Positions 56,555 through 64,000 of a stretch of 64,000 nt of DNA are shown here, one piece after another. The notes beneath the pieces are model-generated. The model did not search any database. It worked only from the letters and a program-made list of their open reading frames with translations, and had not been told where the DNA came from. Made by a program: the position numbers and the translations under genes. The stretch is from Microbacterium hibisci (lineage in GTDB: Bacteria > Actinomycetota > Actinomycetes > Actinomycetales > Microbacteriaceae): the NCBI RefSeq assembly GCF_015278255.1, contig NZ_JADIJC010000008.1, positions 62,001 through 126,000 on the forward strand, in the 5' to 3' direction. Position 1 is the first letter of the stretch. Every line of letters starts with the position of its first letter.

Positions 56555-58258
56555 GTGGTTCAGATGCAGCCGAACACGCCCGCCCCCGGCGACGCGCCGA
56601 CGCGCGCGGCCACCCGTGCCGCACAGCGGCGGCGTCGCTCGCTGATCCTGGGCGGCGTCATCCTGCTCCTCGTCGTCGCGATCGCCGTCGTGGTCGGCTT
56701 CCTCTTCCTGCGCGGAGCGGCCGATCAGCCCGAGCAGGCGGCGCCGTCGAGCGGCGAATGCGTGCCGGCCACGCTGCGCGTCACCGCAGATCCGGCGGTC
56801 GCCGGCGCGATCGAGGCGATCGTCGCCGATCTGGCCGACGCCGGCTCCGGCTGCCTCAAGGTGGCTCTCAGCGAAGAAGCCAGCTCGGTCACGGCCGCCG
56901 CGCTCGCCTCAGGGTCCGCGGCGGAGTTCGACGTCTGGGTGCCGGACTCGGCCATGTGGCCCGCGCAGGCCACCGGACAGGCGGAGCTCACGGGTGCCGA
57001 CGCGGCGGCGCTGGTCGTCAGCGACGCCGTCGCCACCACCCCGGTCGTCTTCGCCGCGACGGAGCCCACGGCCGACGCACTCCAGGCGCAGGGCGCCGGA
57101 TTCTCGAGCTTCACGGCACGCACGGTCGCCGCCGTGCTGCCCGATCCCACCGCGGTCGCTGCCAGCTCCGCCGCGCTCCTGGCGCTGCAGACGGCGGTCG
57201 GCGGCGACGCGCGCACGTTCACGGCGCTCGTGCTCGGGCTCGACACCGGCGTCGTCCCCAGCGCGGCCGATGCGCTCGCCGCAGCAGCCGCTGCGACGAC
57301 GCCCACCGTCGCGGTCGCCACCGAGCAGGCGGTGCTGAAGTACAACGAAGACGCCCCCGTTCCCCTCGTGCCGAGCTATCCCGCCGACGTGAAGCCCGTG
57401 GTGAGCATTCCGCTCGTGACGCTCGCCGACGCCTCGGCCGAGACGCGGGAGGCGGTGGAGGTGCTCACCGCGGCGATCGCGGAAGGGAACGACCACCTCT
57501 CCGAGCAGGGACTCCGCGACGCGGCGGGCAATGCGCCGGACTCGCTCCCGGACGACGCCGACGGCGCCCCCGCGCCGGCCGACCCCGCCGACAGCGTCAA
57601 CCAGGCCGAGGTGCTGCGCACGTGGCGGGTGCTGACCGCCCCGTCGCGCATGCTCTCGCTCAACGACGTCTCGGGATCGATGTTCCAGCCGGCGACCGCT
57701 GACATGCGCCGCATCGACCTGTTCGAGCAGGCCGCGGTCAGGGCCGTCAACTCGCTGTCGGCGGACTCGTCGCTGGCTACCTGGGTCTTCTCGAGCCGGC
57801 GCATCGGCGGCCAGGACTGGCAGGAGATCGTGCCGTTCGGCCCGCTCGGGGATCCGGCGCACAAGCAGCGCACCATCGACACCGCCAACTCGCTCGACAG
57901 CCTGGTCGGCGGCGGGACGGGTCTCTACGACAGTGTGCTCGCGGCCGTGCAGTACCTGCGGGACACCTACGTGCCCGGCCAGGTGCATCTCGTGCTGCTC
58001 AACACCGACGGCGTGAACGAGGACGACGACGGACTGGATCTGCCGGGGCTGCTCGCGCAGCTCGAGACACTGCGCGACCCGGCGAAGCCGGTCGCCGTCA
58101 TCGCGATCGGCTACGGTCCCGACACCGACCAGGCCGCCCTCGAGCAGATCGCCGCCGCCACCGACGGTGCGGCGTATCAGGCGCTGCAGCCGACCGACAT
58201 CAGCACGGTGCTGATCGATGCGGTCACCCAGCGCGGCTGTCGGCCGAACTGCGGCTGA
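56555..58258 (+). CDS. Membrane-anchored protein with binding-protein-like and VWA domains
   Basis: The 567-residue protein has one N-terminal TM segment (LILGGVILLLVVAIAVVVGF), an extracytoplasmic region resembling a periplasmic substrate-binding protein (~60-330: EFDVWVPDSAMWPAQATGQ), and a VWA domain with an intact MIDAS DVSGS near residue 370. It is a membrane-associated metal-dependent adhesion or assembly factor; similar binding-protein/VWA fusions occur in actinobacteria. GTG 56555 with GGAG 5 nt upstream fits best; ATG 56564 is the alternative. Confidence 0.82.
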   Translation: MVQMQPNTPAPGDAPTRAATRAAQRRRRSLILGGVILLLVVAIAVVVGFLFLRGAADQPEQAAPSSGECVPATLRVTADPAVAGAIEAIVADLADAGSGCLKVALSEEASSVTAAALASGSAAEFDVWVPDSAMWPAQATGQAELTGADAAALVVSDAVATTPVVFAATEPTADALQAQGAGFSSFTARTVAAVLPDPTAVAASSAALLALQTAVGGDARTFTALVLGLDTGVVPSAADALAAAAAATTPTVAVATEQAVLKYNEDAPVPLVPSYPADVKPVVSIPLVTLADASAETREAVEVLTAAIAEGNDHLSEQGLRDAAGNAPDSLPDDADGAPAPADPADSVNQAEVLRTWRVLTAPSRMLSLNDVSGSMFQPATADMRRIDLFEQAAVRAVNSLSADSSLATWVFSSRRIGGQDWQEIVPFGPLGDPAHKQRTIDTANSLDSLVGGGTGLYDSVLAAVQYLRDTYVPGQVHLVLLNTDGVNEDDDGLDLPGLLAQLETLRDPAKPVAVIAIGYGPDTDQAALEQIAAATDGAAYQALQPTDISTVLIDAVTQRGCRPNCG

Positions 58259-58405
58259 GGTCGGAGATCCGGCCCCAGTTCCGTCTCCGGTCCGCCGCGG
58301 ACCGTCCGGCGCTATCGGCGACCGACGCCGCCCGGTACGGTGGAGCCCGCGCAGAGTCCGTGCTCGCCGGCAGGCGGGAATCTCATACCTTCCGAAGGGG
58401 TGGCC

Positions 58406-59074
58406 ATGGAGTCGACGAGCGGATCGGGCTGGATCTCGGCGGCCGAGTTCCACCGGGCGCCGGGGGTCTCGGACTGGCGCGTCACGGGCACCGGCCCGCA
58501 GGCCGTCTTCCGCACCGGCTCCCTCGCCGCCGGTGCCGACCTGATCGCGTCGATCGTCGCCGTCGCCGAACGATCCGGCACCCTGCCCGACATCGACCTG
58601 CGCCCCGAGGCGGTCGTCGTGCGCGTCCCTCTGGACAGCACCGAAGGAATCCCGGCGGCGGCCCGCGAGTTCGCGGCCGCCGTGTCGGAGGCCGCCGCCG
58701 AGCGGGGCCTCGCGCCGGATCCTTCCCGCGCGCAGTCGATCGGCATCTACGTCGCGCAGCACTCGCAGGCCGACGTGCGTCCCTTCTTCACGGCCGCGCT
58801 GGGGTACGAGCCCTTCGGCGACACCGATGCCGTCGACCCGCTCCGCTGCGGACCTCAGCTCGCGTTCAACCCCCTCACCGGCGACGCGCCGGCCAGGGGC
58901 CGGACCCATTTCGACGTCTTCGTACCGGCCGACCAGGCGCGGGACCGGGTGGCCGCCGCGCTCGCAGCCGGCGGACGGCTCGTCGACGAGTCGCACGCGC
59001 CCGCGTGGTGGTCGCTCGCGTCGCCCGACAACCACGGCGTCGACATCGCGTCCTGGACCGACACCTACGACTGA
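58406..59074 (+). CDS. Pterin-carbinolamine-dehydratase-like / VOC domain fusion
   Basis: The 222-residue protein has an N-terminal part (WISAAEFHRAPGVSDWRV ... SLAAGADLIASIVAVAERSGTLPDIDLRPEAVVVRVP) matching the alpha/beta fold of 4a-hydroxytetrahydrobiopterin dehydratase. The usual HHPDI motif is degenerate here (TLPDI, no His pair), so dehydratase activity is doubtful. The C-terminal ~100 residues are a VOC (glyoxalase-like) domain (VRPFFTAALGYEPFG ... RTHFDVFVP ... DNHGVDIASW). Fusions of this type occur in actinobacteria. Confidence 0.72.
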   Translation: MESTSGSGWISAAEFHRAPGVSDWRVTGTGPQAVFRTGSLAAGADLIASIVAVAERSGTLPDIDLRPEAVVVRVPLDSTEGIPAAAREFAAAVSEAAAERGLAPDPSRAQSIGIYVAQHSQADVRPFFTAALGYEPFGDTDAVDPLRCGPQLAFNPLTGDAPARGRTHFDVFVPADQARDRVAAALAAGGRLVDESHAPAWWSLASPDNHGVDIASWTDTYD

Positions 59075-59137
59075 CGGCTCCCCGCGGTTTCGATGACGGA
59101 TGCTGCGCCCCGCGCGGCCCGCGAGCTCAACGCTCGA

Positions 59138-60145
59138 TCACCCGGCGCGATCGTCGGCCACCCCGGGCGCGCCCGTCGATTCGCGCCAGATGATGCGGAG
59201 CAGACCCTCCGGCTTGTCGGGCGCCGCCTCGCCGCGCACCGATGCGATGAGCCGGCGCATCGAGTGGGCGCCGAGTCGTTCCCGGTCCTGGGCCACGCTC
59301 GTCAGCGAGGGCACCAGGTACGCGCTCTGGTGGTGGTCGTCCCAGCCGGTGATGCTCACATCGCCCGGCACGGTCCAGCCGCGCAGCGTCGCCGCGCGGA
59401 GCGCCCCGGTCGCCACGACGTCGTTGGCTGCGATGACGGCGAGCGGCGGTGCGTCGTCGGGCAGCGAGTTCAGTGCCTCTTCGCCGGACCGCCCGCTCCA
59501 GTCGCCGTCGACGACGCCGAGCGACGTCAGCCCCAACCGCTGGACGGTCGCGAGGTACGCCTGGCGACGCGCCCTGGCGGACGGGTAGTCCTGAGGGCCG
59601 GCGAAGTGCACGAACCGCCGGTGACCCATCGCGGCGAGGTGTTCCATCATCTCGACGATGGGCTGCGCGTCGGTGAACTCGCCGGTGACATGCATCTCGT
59701 CGTCGAGCTCTCCGACGGCGAGCACGACCGTCCCGGTGTCGGCGGCAGCGGCGGGAGCCCGCAGCGGCGTGAAGGAGAGGATCCCCTCGTACTGGCGGGA
59801 CTCGATCACTTCGGCCAGACGCTCGTCGCGGTCGGCGGTGGTCGGCGGCAGGCTCACGACCTCGACGACGTAGTCCTCCTGCTGGGCCGCTGCGATCGCG
59901 CCGGAGAGCAGCGTCACCGGATATAGCGTCGAGATGGGTGCCACCACCGCCAAGCGGCCGGTGCGCTGGGTCCGCATCGATCGCGCCGCCAGGTTCGGCC
60001 GGTAGCTGAGCTCGGCAGCCGCCTGGAGCACTCGCGTGCGGGTCGCTTCGGAGATGCCCGGGCGGCCGGTGAACACGAAGGAGACCGTCGATTGCGAGAC
60101 ACCCGCGAGGCGGGCGACGTCGTGACTGGTCGGTCGCCTGTCCAT
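59138..60145 (-). CDS. LacI-family transcriptional regulator
   Basis: The 335-residue protein has an N-terminal LacI HTH (SHDVARLAGVSQSTVSFVFTGRPGISEATR) and a periplasmic-binding-protein-like sensor (LAVVAPISTLYPVTLLSGAIAAAQ ... DVVATGALRAATLRGWTVPGDVSITGWDDH). ATG 60145 has GAGGAGG a few nt upstream. It is divergent from the oxidoreductase operon; AAGCGCTT at 60181-60188 fits a LacI operator and would control both sides. Inducer unknown, probably a sugar or polyol. Confidence 0.93.
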   Translation of the reverse strand: MDRRPTSHDVARLAGVSQSTVSFVFTGRPGISEATRTRVLQAAAELSYRPNLAARSMRTQRTGRLAVVAPISTLYPVTLLSGAIAAAQQEDYVVEVVSLPPTTADRDERLAEVIESRQYEGILSFTPLRAPAAAADTGTVVLAVGELDDEMHVTGEFTDAQPIVEMMEHLAAMGHRRFVHFAGPQDYPSARARRQAYLATVQRLGLTSLGVVDGDWSGRSGEEALNSLPDDAPPLAVIAANDVVATGALRAATLRGWTVPGDVSITGWDDHHQSAYLVPSLTSVAQDRERLGAHSMRRLIASVRGEAAPDKPEGLLRIIWRESTGAPGVADDRAG

Positions 60146-60180
60146 GACCCTCCTCTGAGTCGCCCACCGGTGCGGCGGGA

Positions 60181-60217
60181 AAGCGCTTGACGGCGCGGCA
60201 TCCGTCTCCAGTATGAT
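60181..60217 (+). promoter_or_regulatory. LacI-type operator and promoter of the oxidoreductase operon
   Basis: AAGCGCTT (60181-60188) is the LacI-family core palindrome with the central CG step. It overlaps the -35 candidate TTGACG (60187-60192); TATGAT (60212-60217) is the -10, 19 bp away. Confidence 0.6.
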
Positions 60218-60244
60218 CTACTACGTCTTAGTAATACGTAGTAG
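60218..60244 (+). promoter_or_regulatory. 27-bp palindrome in the leader of the oxidoreductase operon
   Basis: CTACTACGT (60218-60226) and ACGTAGTAG (60236-60244) are perfect 9-bp arms with a 9-bp spacer (CTTAGTAAT), just after the -10 box. It does not look like a LacI site, so a second regulator, or an RNA hairpin, is likely. Confidence 0.55.
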
Positions 60245-60266
60245 GCAGCGAAGAGGCGGCTCAGAC

Positions 60267-61397
60267 ATGCTCAGAATCGGAATCATCGGCACGGGCGGGA
60301 TCGCGGATGCCCACATCCGCGGCTATCTCGCGTTCCCCGAGGAGTGCGAGATCGTGGCCCTCGCCGACGTGATCCCGGGCAAGGCGGCGCAGAAGGCCGA
60401 GGCATTCGGCTTCGCGGACGCGACCGCGTTCGACGACCCGCTCGTGATGATCGCCGCGGTCGGACTCGATGTCGTGAGCATCGCGACGCCGCCGTCGACG
60501 CACGCCTCCCTCGCCGTCGCGGCACTGGATGCCGGCGTCAACGTGCTGGTCGAGAAGCCGATGGCCCCGTCGCTCGAGGAGTGCGACGCGATGCTCGCCG
60601 CCCAAAAGCGCTCGGGCAAGGTGCTGTCGGTCGTCGCGCAGAACCGCTTCCGCGACGACCTCATGACACTCAAGGAGGTCGTGGAGTCGGGACTGCTCGG
60701 CTCGATCTCGCACGCGCGCGTCGACTCGGCGTGGTGGCGGGGCCTCCCTTACTACGACCTGTGGTGGCGCGGCACGTGGGAGAAGGAGGGCGGCGGCTGC
60801 ACGCTGAACCACGCCATCCACCACATCGACCTGCTGCTGTGGCTGCTCGGGCGGCCCACCGAGGTCACCGCGATGCTCGCCAACGCACAGCACGACAACG
60901 CCGAGGTCGAGGACCTCTCGGTCGCGGTGTTCCGCTACGAGCGCGGCCTGGCCCAATTGACGAGCTCCGTCGTGCACCACGGCGAGGAGCAGGAGATCGT
61001 GATCCAGGGAGCGGACGCGCGCATCTCGCAGCCGTGGAAGGTGGTCGCCGAGCGCTCGCGGCCAGACGGCTTCCCCGAGCGCGAGGGCGACAGCGAGCTC
61101 GTCGCGCGCATCGAAGCACTGGTCGCGGCCCGCGAGCCCTTGGCGCACCTCGGTCACGAGGGGCAGATCGGCGATCTGCTCGCGGCCGTCCGCGACGGCC
61201 GTGCGCCGATCGCGAGCGGCATCGACGGCCGCAACGCTGTCGAGGTCGTCACGGCGATCTACAAGGCGGGCTTCGAACGCGAGGTGGTCTCGCTGCCGCT
61301 CCGCGCCGACGACCTGTACTACCGCGCCGGGCAGCTGGTCGCGCACGCCCCCCACTTCTCCGAGAAGCAGCGCTCGCTCGTCGAGGCGGCGTCATGA
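60267..61397 (+). CDS. Gfo/Idh/MocA-family oxidoreductase
   Basis: The 376-residue protein has the Rossmann start LRIGIIGTGGIADAHIRGY and the EKP motif VEKPMAPS (~95) with the catalytic Lys. The C-terminal alpha/beta domain includes GGGCTLNHAIHHIDLLLW. It oxidises a sugar or polyol with NAD(P); substrate unknown. It is the first gene of a three-gene operon (ATGA overlap with the cupin) controlled by the divergent LacI gene. Confidence 0.92.
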   Translation: MLRIGIIGTGGIADAHIRGYLAFPEECEIVALADVIPGKAAQKAEAFGFADATAFDDPLVMIAAVGLDVVSIATPPSTHASLAVAALDAGVNVLVEKPMAPSLEECDAMLAAQKRSGKVLSVVAQNRFRDDLMTLKEVVESGLLGSISHARVDSAWWRGLPYYDLWWRGTWEKEGGGCTLNHAIHHIDLLLWLLGRPTEVTAMLANAQHDNAEVEDLSVAVFRYERGLAQLTSSVVHHGEEQEIVIQGADARISQPWKVVAERSRPDGFPEREGDSELVARIEALVAAREPLAHLGHEGQIGDLLAAVRDGRAPIASGIDGRNAVEVVTAIYKAGFEREVVSLPLRADDLYYRAGQLVAHAPHFSEKQRSLVEAAS

Positions 61398-62122
61398 CTG
61401 CCTCGAGCTTTCCCGGAGGCACGTCGCTGTCGCACCTCGACGTCTACGGCGACGCTGCTCCCGATGGCGTCTGCGGCGGCAGCCCCCACCTGCACCTGGT
61501 CTCGACCGAGGCGTACGTCGTGGTCTCGGGCGAGGGAGCGCTCCAGACGATCGACGCCCGCGGCTTCCGCGAGACGCCGCTGACGGCCGGCTCGGTGGTG
61601 TGGTTCACCCCGGGCACCATCCACCGCGCTGTGAACCGAGGCGATCTGCGGGTCGTCGTGCTCATGAGCAATGCCGGGCTTCCCGAAGCCGGCGATGCGG
61701 TCATGACCTTCCCCGCCGCGGTCGTCGCCGACCCGGCCGAGTACGCGCGCGCGGCGTCGCTGGGCGAGGCGGACGGGCGGGCCGAGCGGGCGGCGCGGCG
61801 GCGAGACCTCGCCGTCGAGGGCTTCGAAGCGCTGCGGGATGCCGTCATCGCGGGCGACCGCGGCCCCCTCGAGGAGTTCTACACCGCCGCCGGCGAGCTC
61901 GTCCGTGAGCGTGCCGCAGCGTGGGCCGAACTGGTGCGCGCACGCCCCCTCGCACAGGCGGAGCATTCGCTGGCGCTCGCGGAAGCGGTCGCCTCCGGTT
62001 CGGCGGCGCACCTGCGCCAGGCCGAAGTGCACGAGGCGACCGGCTCGCCGGGGGAGCGCGGCTTCGGCATGTGCGGGCGACTGCGCACCTACGACGTCAC
62101 CGACGAGGAGACCCCCGCATGA
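61394..62122 (+). CDS. Cupin-domain protein
   Basis: The 242-residue protein has a cupin barrel at the N-terminus: SPHLHLVSTEAYVVVSGEGA (His metal ligands and Glu) and SVVWFTPGTIHRAVN. The C-terminal ~110 residues are helical. In sugar clusters such proteins are isomerases or epimerases. Its start overlaps the upstream stop and its end overlaps the next start (ATGA at 62119). Confidence 0.85.
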   Translation: MTASSFPGGTSLSHLDVYGDAAPDGVCGGSPHLHLVSTEAYVVVSGEGALQTIDARGFRETPLTAGSVVWFTPGTIHRAVNRGDLRVVVLMSNAGLPEAGDAVMTFPAAVVADPAEYARAASLGEADGRAERAARRRDLAVEGFEALRDAVIAGDRGPLEEFYTAAGELVRERAAAWAELVRARPLAQAEHSLALAEAVASGSAAHLRQAEVHEATGSPGERGFGMCGRLRTYDVTDEETPA

Positions 62123-63180
62123 CCCCGCAGTACACCTTCGATCCGCTGCCCGAGCCGGTCGTCGGCCCCGGTGAGTTCGTCTTCGCCGCCGTCGGACTCG
62201 ACCACGGCCATGTCCACGGCATGACGGAGGGACTGATCGACGCGGGCGCGACCGTCTCGCTCGTCTACGACCCCGATCCCGCGAAGGTCGCGGACTTCGT
62301 CGAGCGTTTTCCGCAGGCGCGGGCCGCCGCGAGCGAGGCGGAGGTGCTGGGCGACCCGGACGTGCGGCTCGTGGCGAGCGCGCCCGTCGCCTCCGACCGG
62401 GGGCCGCTCGGCGTCCGCGTCATGGAGGCCGGCAAGGACTACTTCGCCGACAAGCCCGCCCTGACGACGCTCGAGCAGCTCGCCGCGGCGCGGGAGGCCA
62501 CCGCCCGCACGGGCCGCATCTTCGCGGTCTACTACGGCGAGCGGGTCCATTCCGAGGCCGCCATCCTCGCCGGCCAGCTCATCGAGCGCGGCGCGATCGG
62601 CACCGTGCTGCAGGTGGCCTCGTTCGGGCCGCATCGCGTGGGCTCCGGCCGGCCCGACTGGTTCTTCGACCCGGACCGCTACGGCGGCATCCTGTGCGAC
62701 ATCGGCAGTCACAACTTCGAGCAGATGCTCTTCTACACCGGCGCGACCGACGGCGAGATCGTCAGCGCGACCGTGGCGAACTACGCCCACCCCGAGTCCC
62801 CGGGCCTGCAGGACTTCGGCGACGCGCACGTCGTGCTCGACAACGGGATGACGGGGTACGTGCGGGTGGACTGGTTCACCCCCGACGGGTTCCCGGTGTT
62901 CGGGGACGGGCGCACGATCATCCTCGGCACCGACGGCTACCTCGAGCTGCGCAAGAACATCGACCTCGCCACCGACAACGGCCCGGGTCAGGTGCTGCTG
63001 GCGAACGGCGACGGCCAGTTCCGCTTCGACGCCCAGGGCAAGACCGGGTTCCCGTTCTTCGGGCGGCTGATCCGCGACTGCCTCGACCGCACCGACACGG
63101 CCATGACGCAGGCGCACGCGTTCAAGGCCGCCGAGCTGAGCATCCAGGCTCAGTCCGCGGCGCGGGTGCTCGCCGGCTGA
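62119..63180 (+). CDS. Gfo/Idh/MocA-family oxidoreductase (second copy)
   Basis: The 353-residue protein opens FVFAAVGLDHGHVHGMTEGLIDAGATVSLVYD, a Rossmann fold lacking the strict GxGxxG, and has ADKPALTT (~110) as the EKP equivalent with Lys. The C-terminal part contains GGILCDIGSHNFEQMLFYTG. It is divergent from the first copy and so probably acts on a different substrate in the same pathway. A long hairpin follows the gene. Confidence 0.88.
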   Translation: MTPQYTFDPLPEPVVGPGEFVFAAVGLDHGHVHGMTEGLIDAGATVSLVYDPDPAKVADFVERFPQARAAASEAEVLGDPDVRLVASAPVASDRGPLGVRVMEAGKDYFADKPALTTLEQLAAAREATARTGRIFAVYYGERVHSEAAILAGQLIERGAIGTVLQVASFGPHRVGSGRPDWFFDPDRYGGILCDIGSHNFEQMLFYTGATDGEIVSATVANYAHPESPGLQDFGDAHVVLDNGMTGYVRVDWFTPDGFPVFGDGRTIILGTDGYLELRKNIDLATDNGPGQVLLANGDGQFRFDAQGKTGFPFFGRLIRDCLDRTDTAMTQAHAFKAAELSIQAQSAARVLAG

Positions 63181-63187
63181 CAGACGC

Positions 63188-63229
63188 GGGCGCGGCATCC
63201 GTTCCCTCCGGAAGACGGATGCCGCGCCC
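63188..63229 (+). terminator. Terminator from an inverted GGATGCCGC pair
   Basis: GGGCGCGGCATCCGT (63188-63202) and ACGGATGCCGCGCCC (63215-63229) are exact 15-bp arms with a 12-nt loop, starting 7 nt after the stop of the oxidoreductase gene. Confidence 0.85.
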
Positions 63230-63340
63230 CGCGCTGCTCCCGCGCAGCCCGTCGTCGCGGCCAGGGTGAGGCACGAGAGGGCGGCCGGTCCGTCGTACCC
63301 GCTGTCGGCGCGCTTCGCGCGCTCCGGTTAGGTTGGACCG

Positions 63341-63748
63341 ATGCGGGAACTGTCGCCGGCCGGGCTGGAATTCGTGCGCGAGCGTCACCTCGCCACCCTG
63401 TCGACCATGGCGCCGTGGGGCGGCATCCACTCGGTGCCCGTGGGCTTCACCCTGCACGAGGGCATTCTCCGCGTGATCACCTCGCGCGACTCGCAGAAGG
63501 TGCGCAATGTGCTGCGCGACGGCACGGCGACGATCAGCCAGGTCGACGGCGCGCGGTGGCTCGCCTTCCCCGGTGTCGCCACGGTGCACGACGACCCCGA
63601 CGAGGTCGCCCTCGCGGTGGCGCTCTACGCGCGGCGCTACCGGCAACCGCGCGTCAACCCGCTGCGGGTCGCGATCCAGCTCGCCCCCGTGCGGATCATG
63701 GGCAGCGGCGGGCTCGTCCAGGCACCTGGAGAGATGGCGTCCGCCTAG
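63341..63748 (+). CDS. Pyridoxamine-5'-phosphate-oxidase-fold (F420/flavin-binding) protein
   Basis: The 135-residue protein has the split-barrel pattern of FDOR enzymes: LEFVRERHLATLSTMAPWGGIHSVPVGF and SRDSQKVRNVLRDGTATISQVDGARWLAF. It most likely binds F420 or FMN and reduces an unknown substrate. TAGGTT (63329-63334) lies 6 nt before ATG 63341, so it is probably leaderless. Confidence 0.86.
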   Translation: MRELSPAGLEFVRERHLATLSTMAPWGGIHSVPVGFTLHEGILRVITSRDSQKVRNVLRDGTATISQVDGARWLAFPGVATVHDDPDEVALAVALYARRYRQPRVNPLRVAIQLAPVRIMGSGGLVQAPGEMASA

Positions 63749-63757
63749 GCTGGACGG

Positions 63758-64000
63758 GTGAGCACGTCACCGGTGGAGTATCTGATCACGGCGTTCGACG
63801 GCACGGACGACGGCGCGCCCGCCCGGCGCCTCGCCGTGCGCGACGCGCACCTCGCGGGCGCCCAGGTGCTCGCCGAGCGCGGTGAGCTCCTGAGCGGCGG
63901 CGCGATCCTCGATGAGGACGGCCGGATGATCGGCTCGTCCATGCACGTCGCGTTCGCGGATGAGGCGGCGTTCCGCGCCTGGTACGACGCCGAGCCGTAC
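63758..64000 (+). CDS. YCII-like domain protein (3' end outside window)
   Basis: The frame from GTG 63758 runs to the window edge without a stop. It reads VEYLITAFDGTDDGAPARR, then LAGAQVLAERGELLSGGAIL and GSSMHVAFADEAAFRAWYDAEPY, the pattern of YCII-like proteins (a ferredoxin-like dimer of unclear catalytic role). TAGGCT (63746-63751) lies 6 nt before the GTG, another leaderless start. Only 81 residues are visible. Confidence 0.82.
   Translation, partial: MSTSPVEYLITAFDGTDDGAPARRLAVRDAHLAGAQVLAERGELLSGGAILDEDGRMIGSSMHVAFADEAAFRAWYDAEPY

Noticed and set aside
60213..60266. Longer N-terminus (start at ATG 60213) for the first oxidoreductase
   Set aside because: That ATG is part of the -10 box TATGAT and its codons run through the 27-bp palindrome; the Rossmann fold begins right after ATG 60267.

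Overview
The window is about 70% G+C, strongly biased to G/C at third codon positions, and carries a high-G+C Gram-positive gene order: ppa/tilS/hpt/ftsH, then folE-folP-folB-folK, two PH-domain proteins, panC and lysS. Together with many GTG starts, tRNA-Glu/Asp/Phe in tandem, ClpC and CsoR, this points to an actinobacterium, most likely Microbacteriaceae (Microbacterium-like). It reads as ordinary chromosome; I saw no integrase, transposase, phage gene, rRNA or CRISPR array.

Layout. 1-3080: end of a large secreted polysaccharide lyase. 3.1-5.3 kb: MFS exporter, SRPBCC protein and ArsR repressor in one operon behind two tandem palindromes. 5.4-6.9 kb: membrane methyltransferase and three tRNAs (minus strand). 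7.1-8.5 kb: M23 cell-wall peptidase. 8.6-21.7 kb: housekeeping block (ppa, tilS, DUF937, hpt, a lipoprotein, ftsH, then a tightly overlapped run from folE to panC). 21.8-29.8 kb: metallohydrolase, MFS, lysS, DUF4192, a small membrane protein, cardiolipin synthase, a lipoprotein with an internal duplication. 29.9-31.4 kb: two DUF2975 membrane proteins and a small XRE-type regulator. 31.5-35.6 kb: clpC, a GNAT acetyltransferase, a membrane-anchored protein. 35.8-42.7 kb: a catabolic cluster with an ethanolamine-type permease, a glutamine-synthetase-like ligase, a PuuD-like hydrolase, an aldehyde dehydrogenase, an SDR and a GntR regulator. 42.8-52.2 kb: mixed genes including radA, a serine hydrolase, ldh, a DHA2 exporter, tRNA-Ser and a glycosyltransferase. 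52.4-56.3 kb: copper operon (CopZ-like chaperone, exported His-rich protein, CopA, CsoR). 56.4-59.1 kb: VWA protein and a dehydratase/VOC fusion. 59.1-63.2 kb: LacI regulator divergent from two Gfo/Idh/MocA oxidoreductases with a cupin between them. 63.3-64 kb: a flavin/F420-type oxidoreductase and a YCII-like protein cut by the window end.

Three patterns run across the window. (1) About forty copies of GGATGCCGC or its complement occur on both strands, in genes and as inverted pairs in hairpins at gene ends, an arrangement like the DNA uptake sequences of other bacteria. (2) At least a dozen genes have a TANNNT -10 box exactly 6-7 nt before the start codon with no room for a leader, implying frequent leaderless transcription. 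(3) The 36-43 kb cluster contains the parts for a glutamyl-protected amino-alcohol (ethanolamine-like) route to a glutamylated amino acid, with an SDR in place of the amine oxidase of the polyamine (Puu) pathway.
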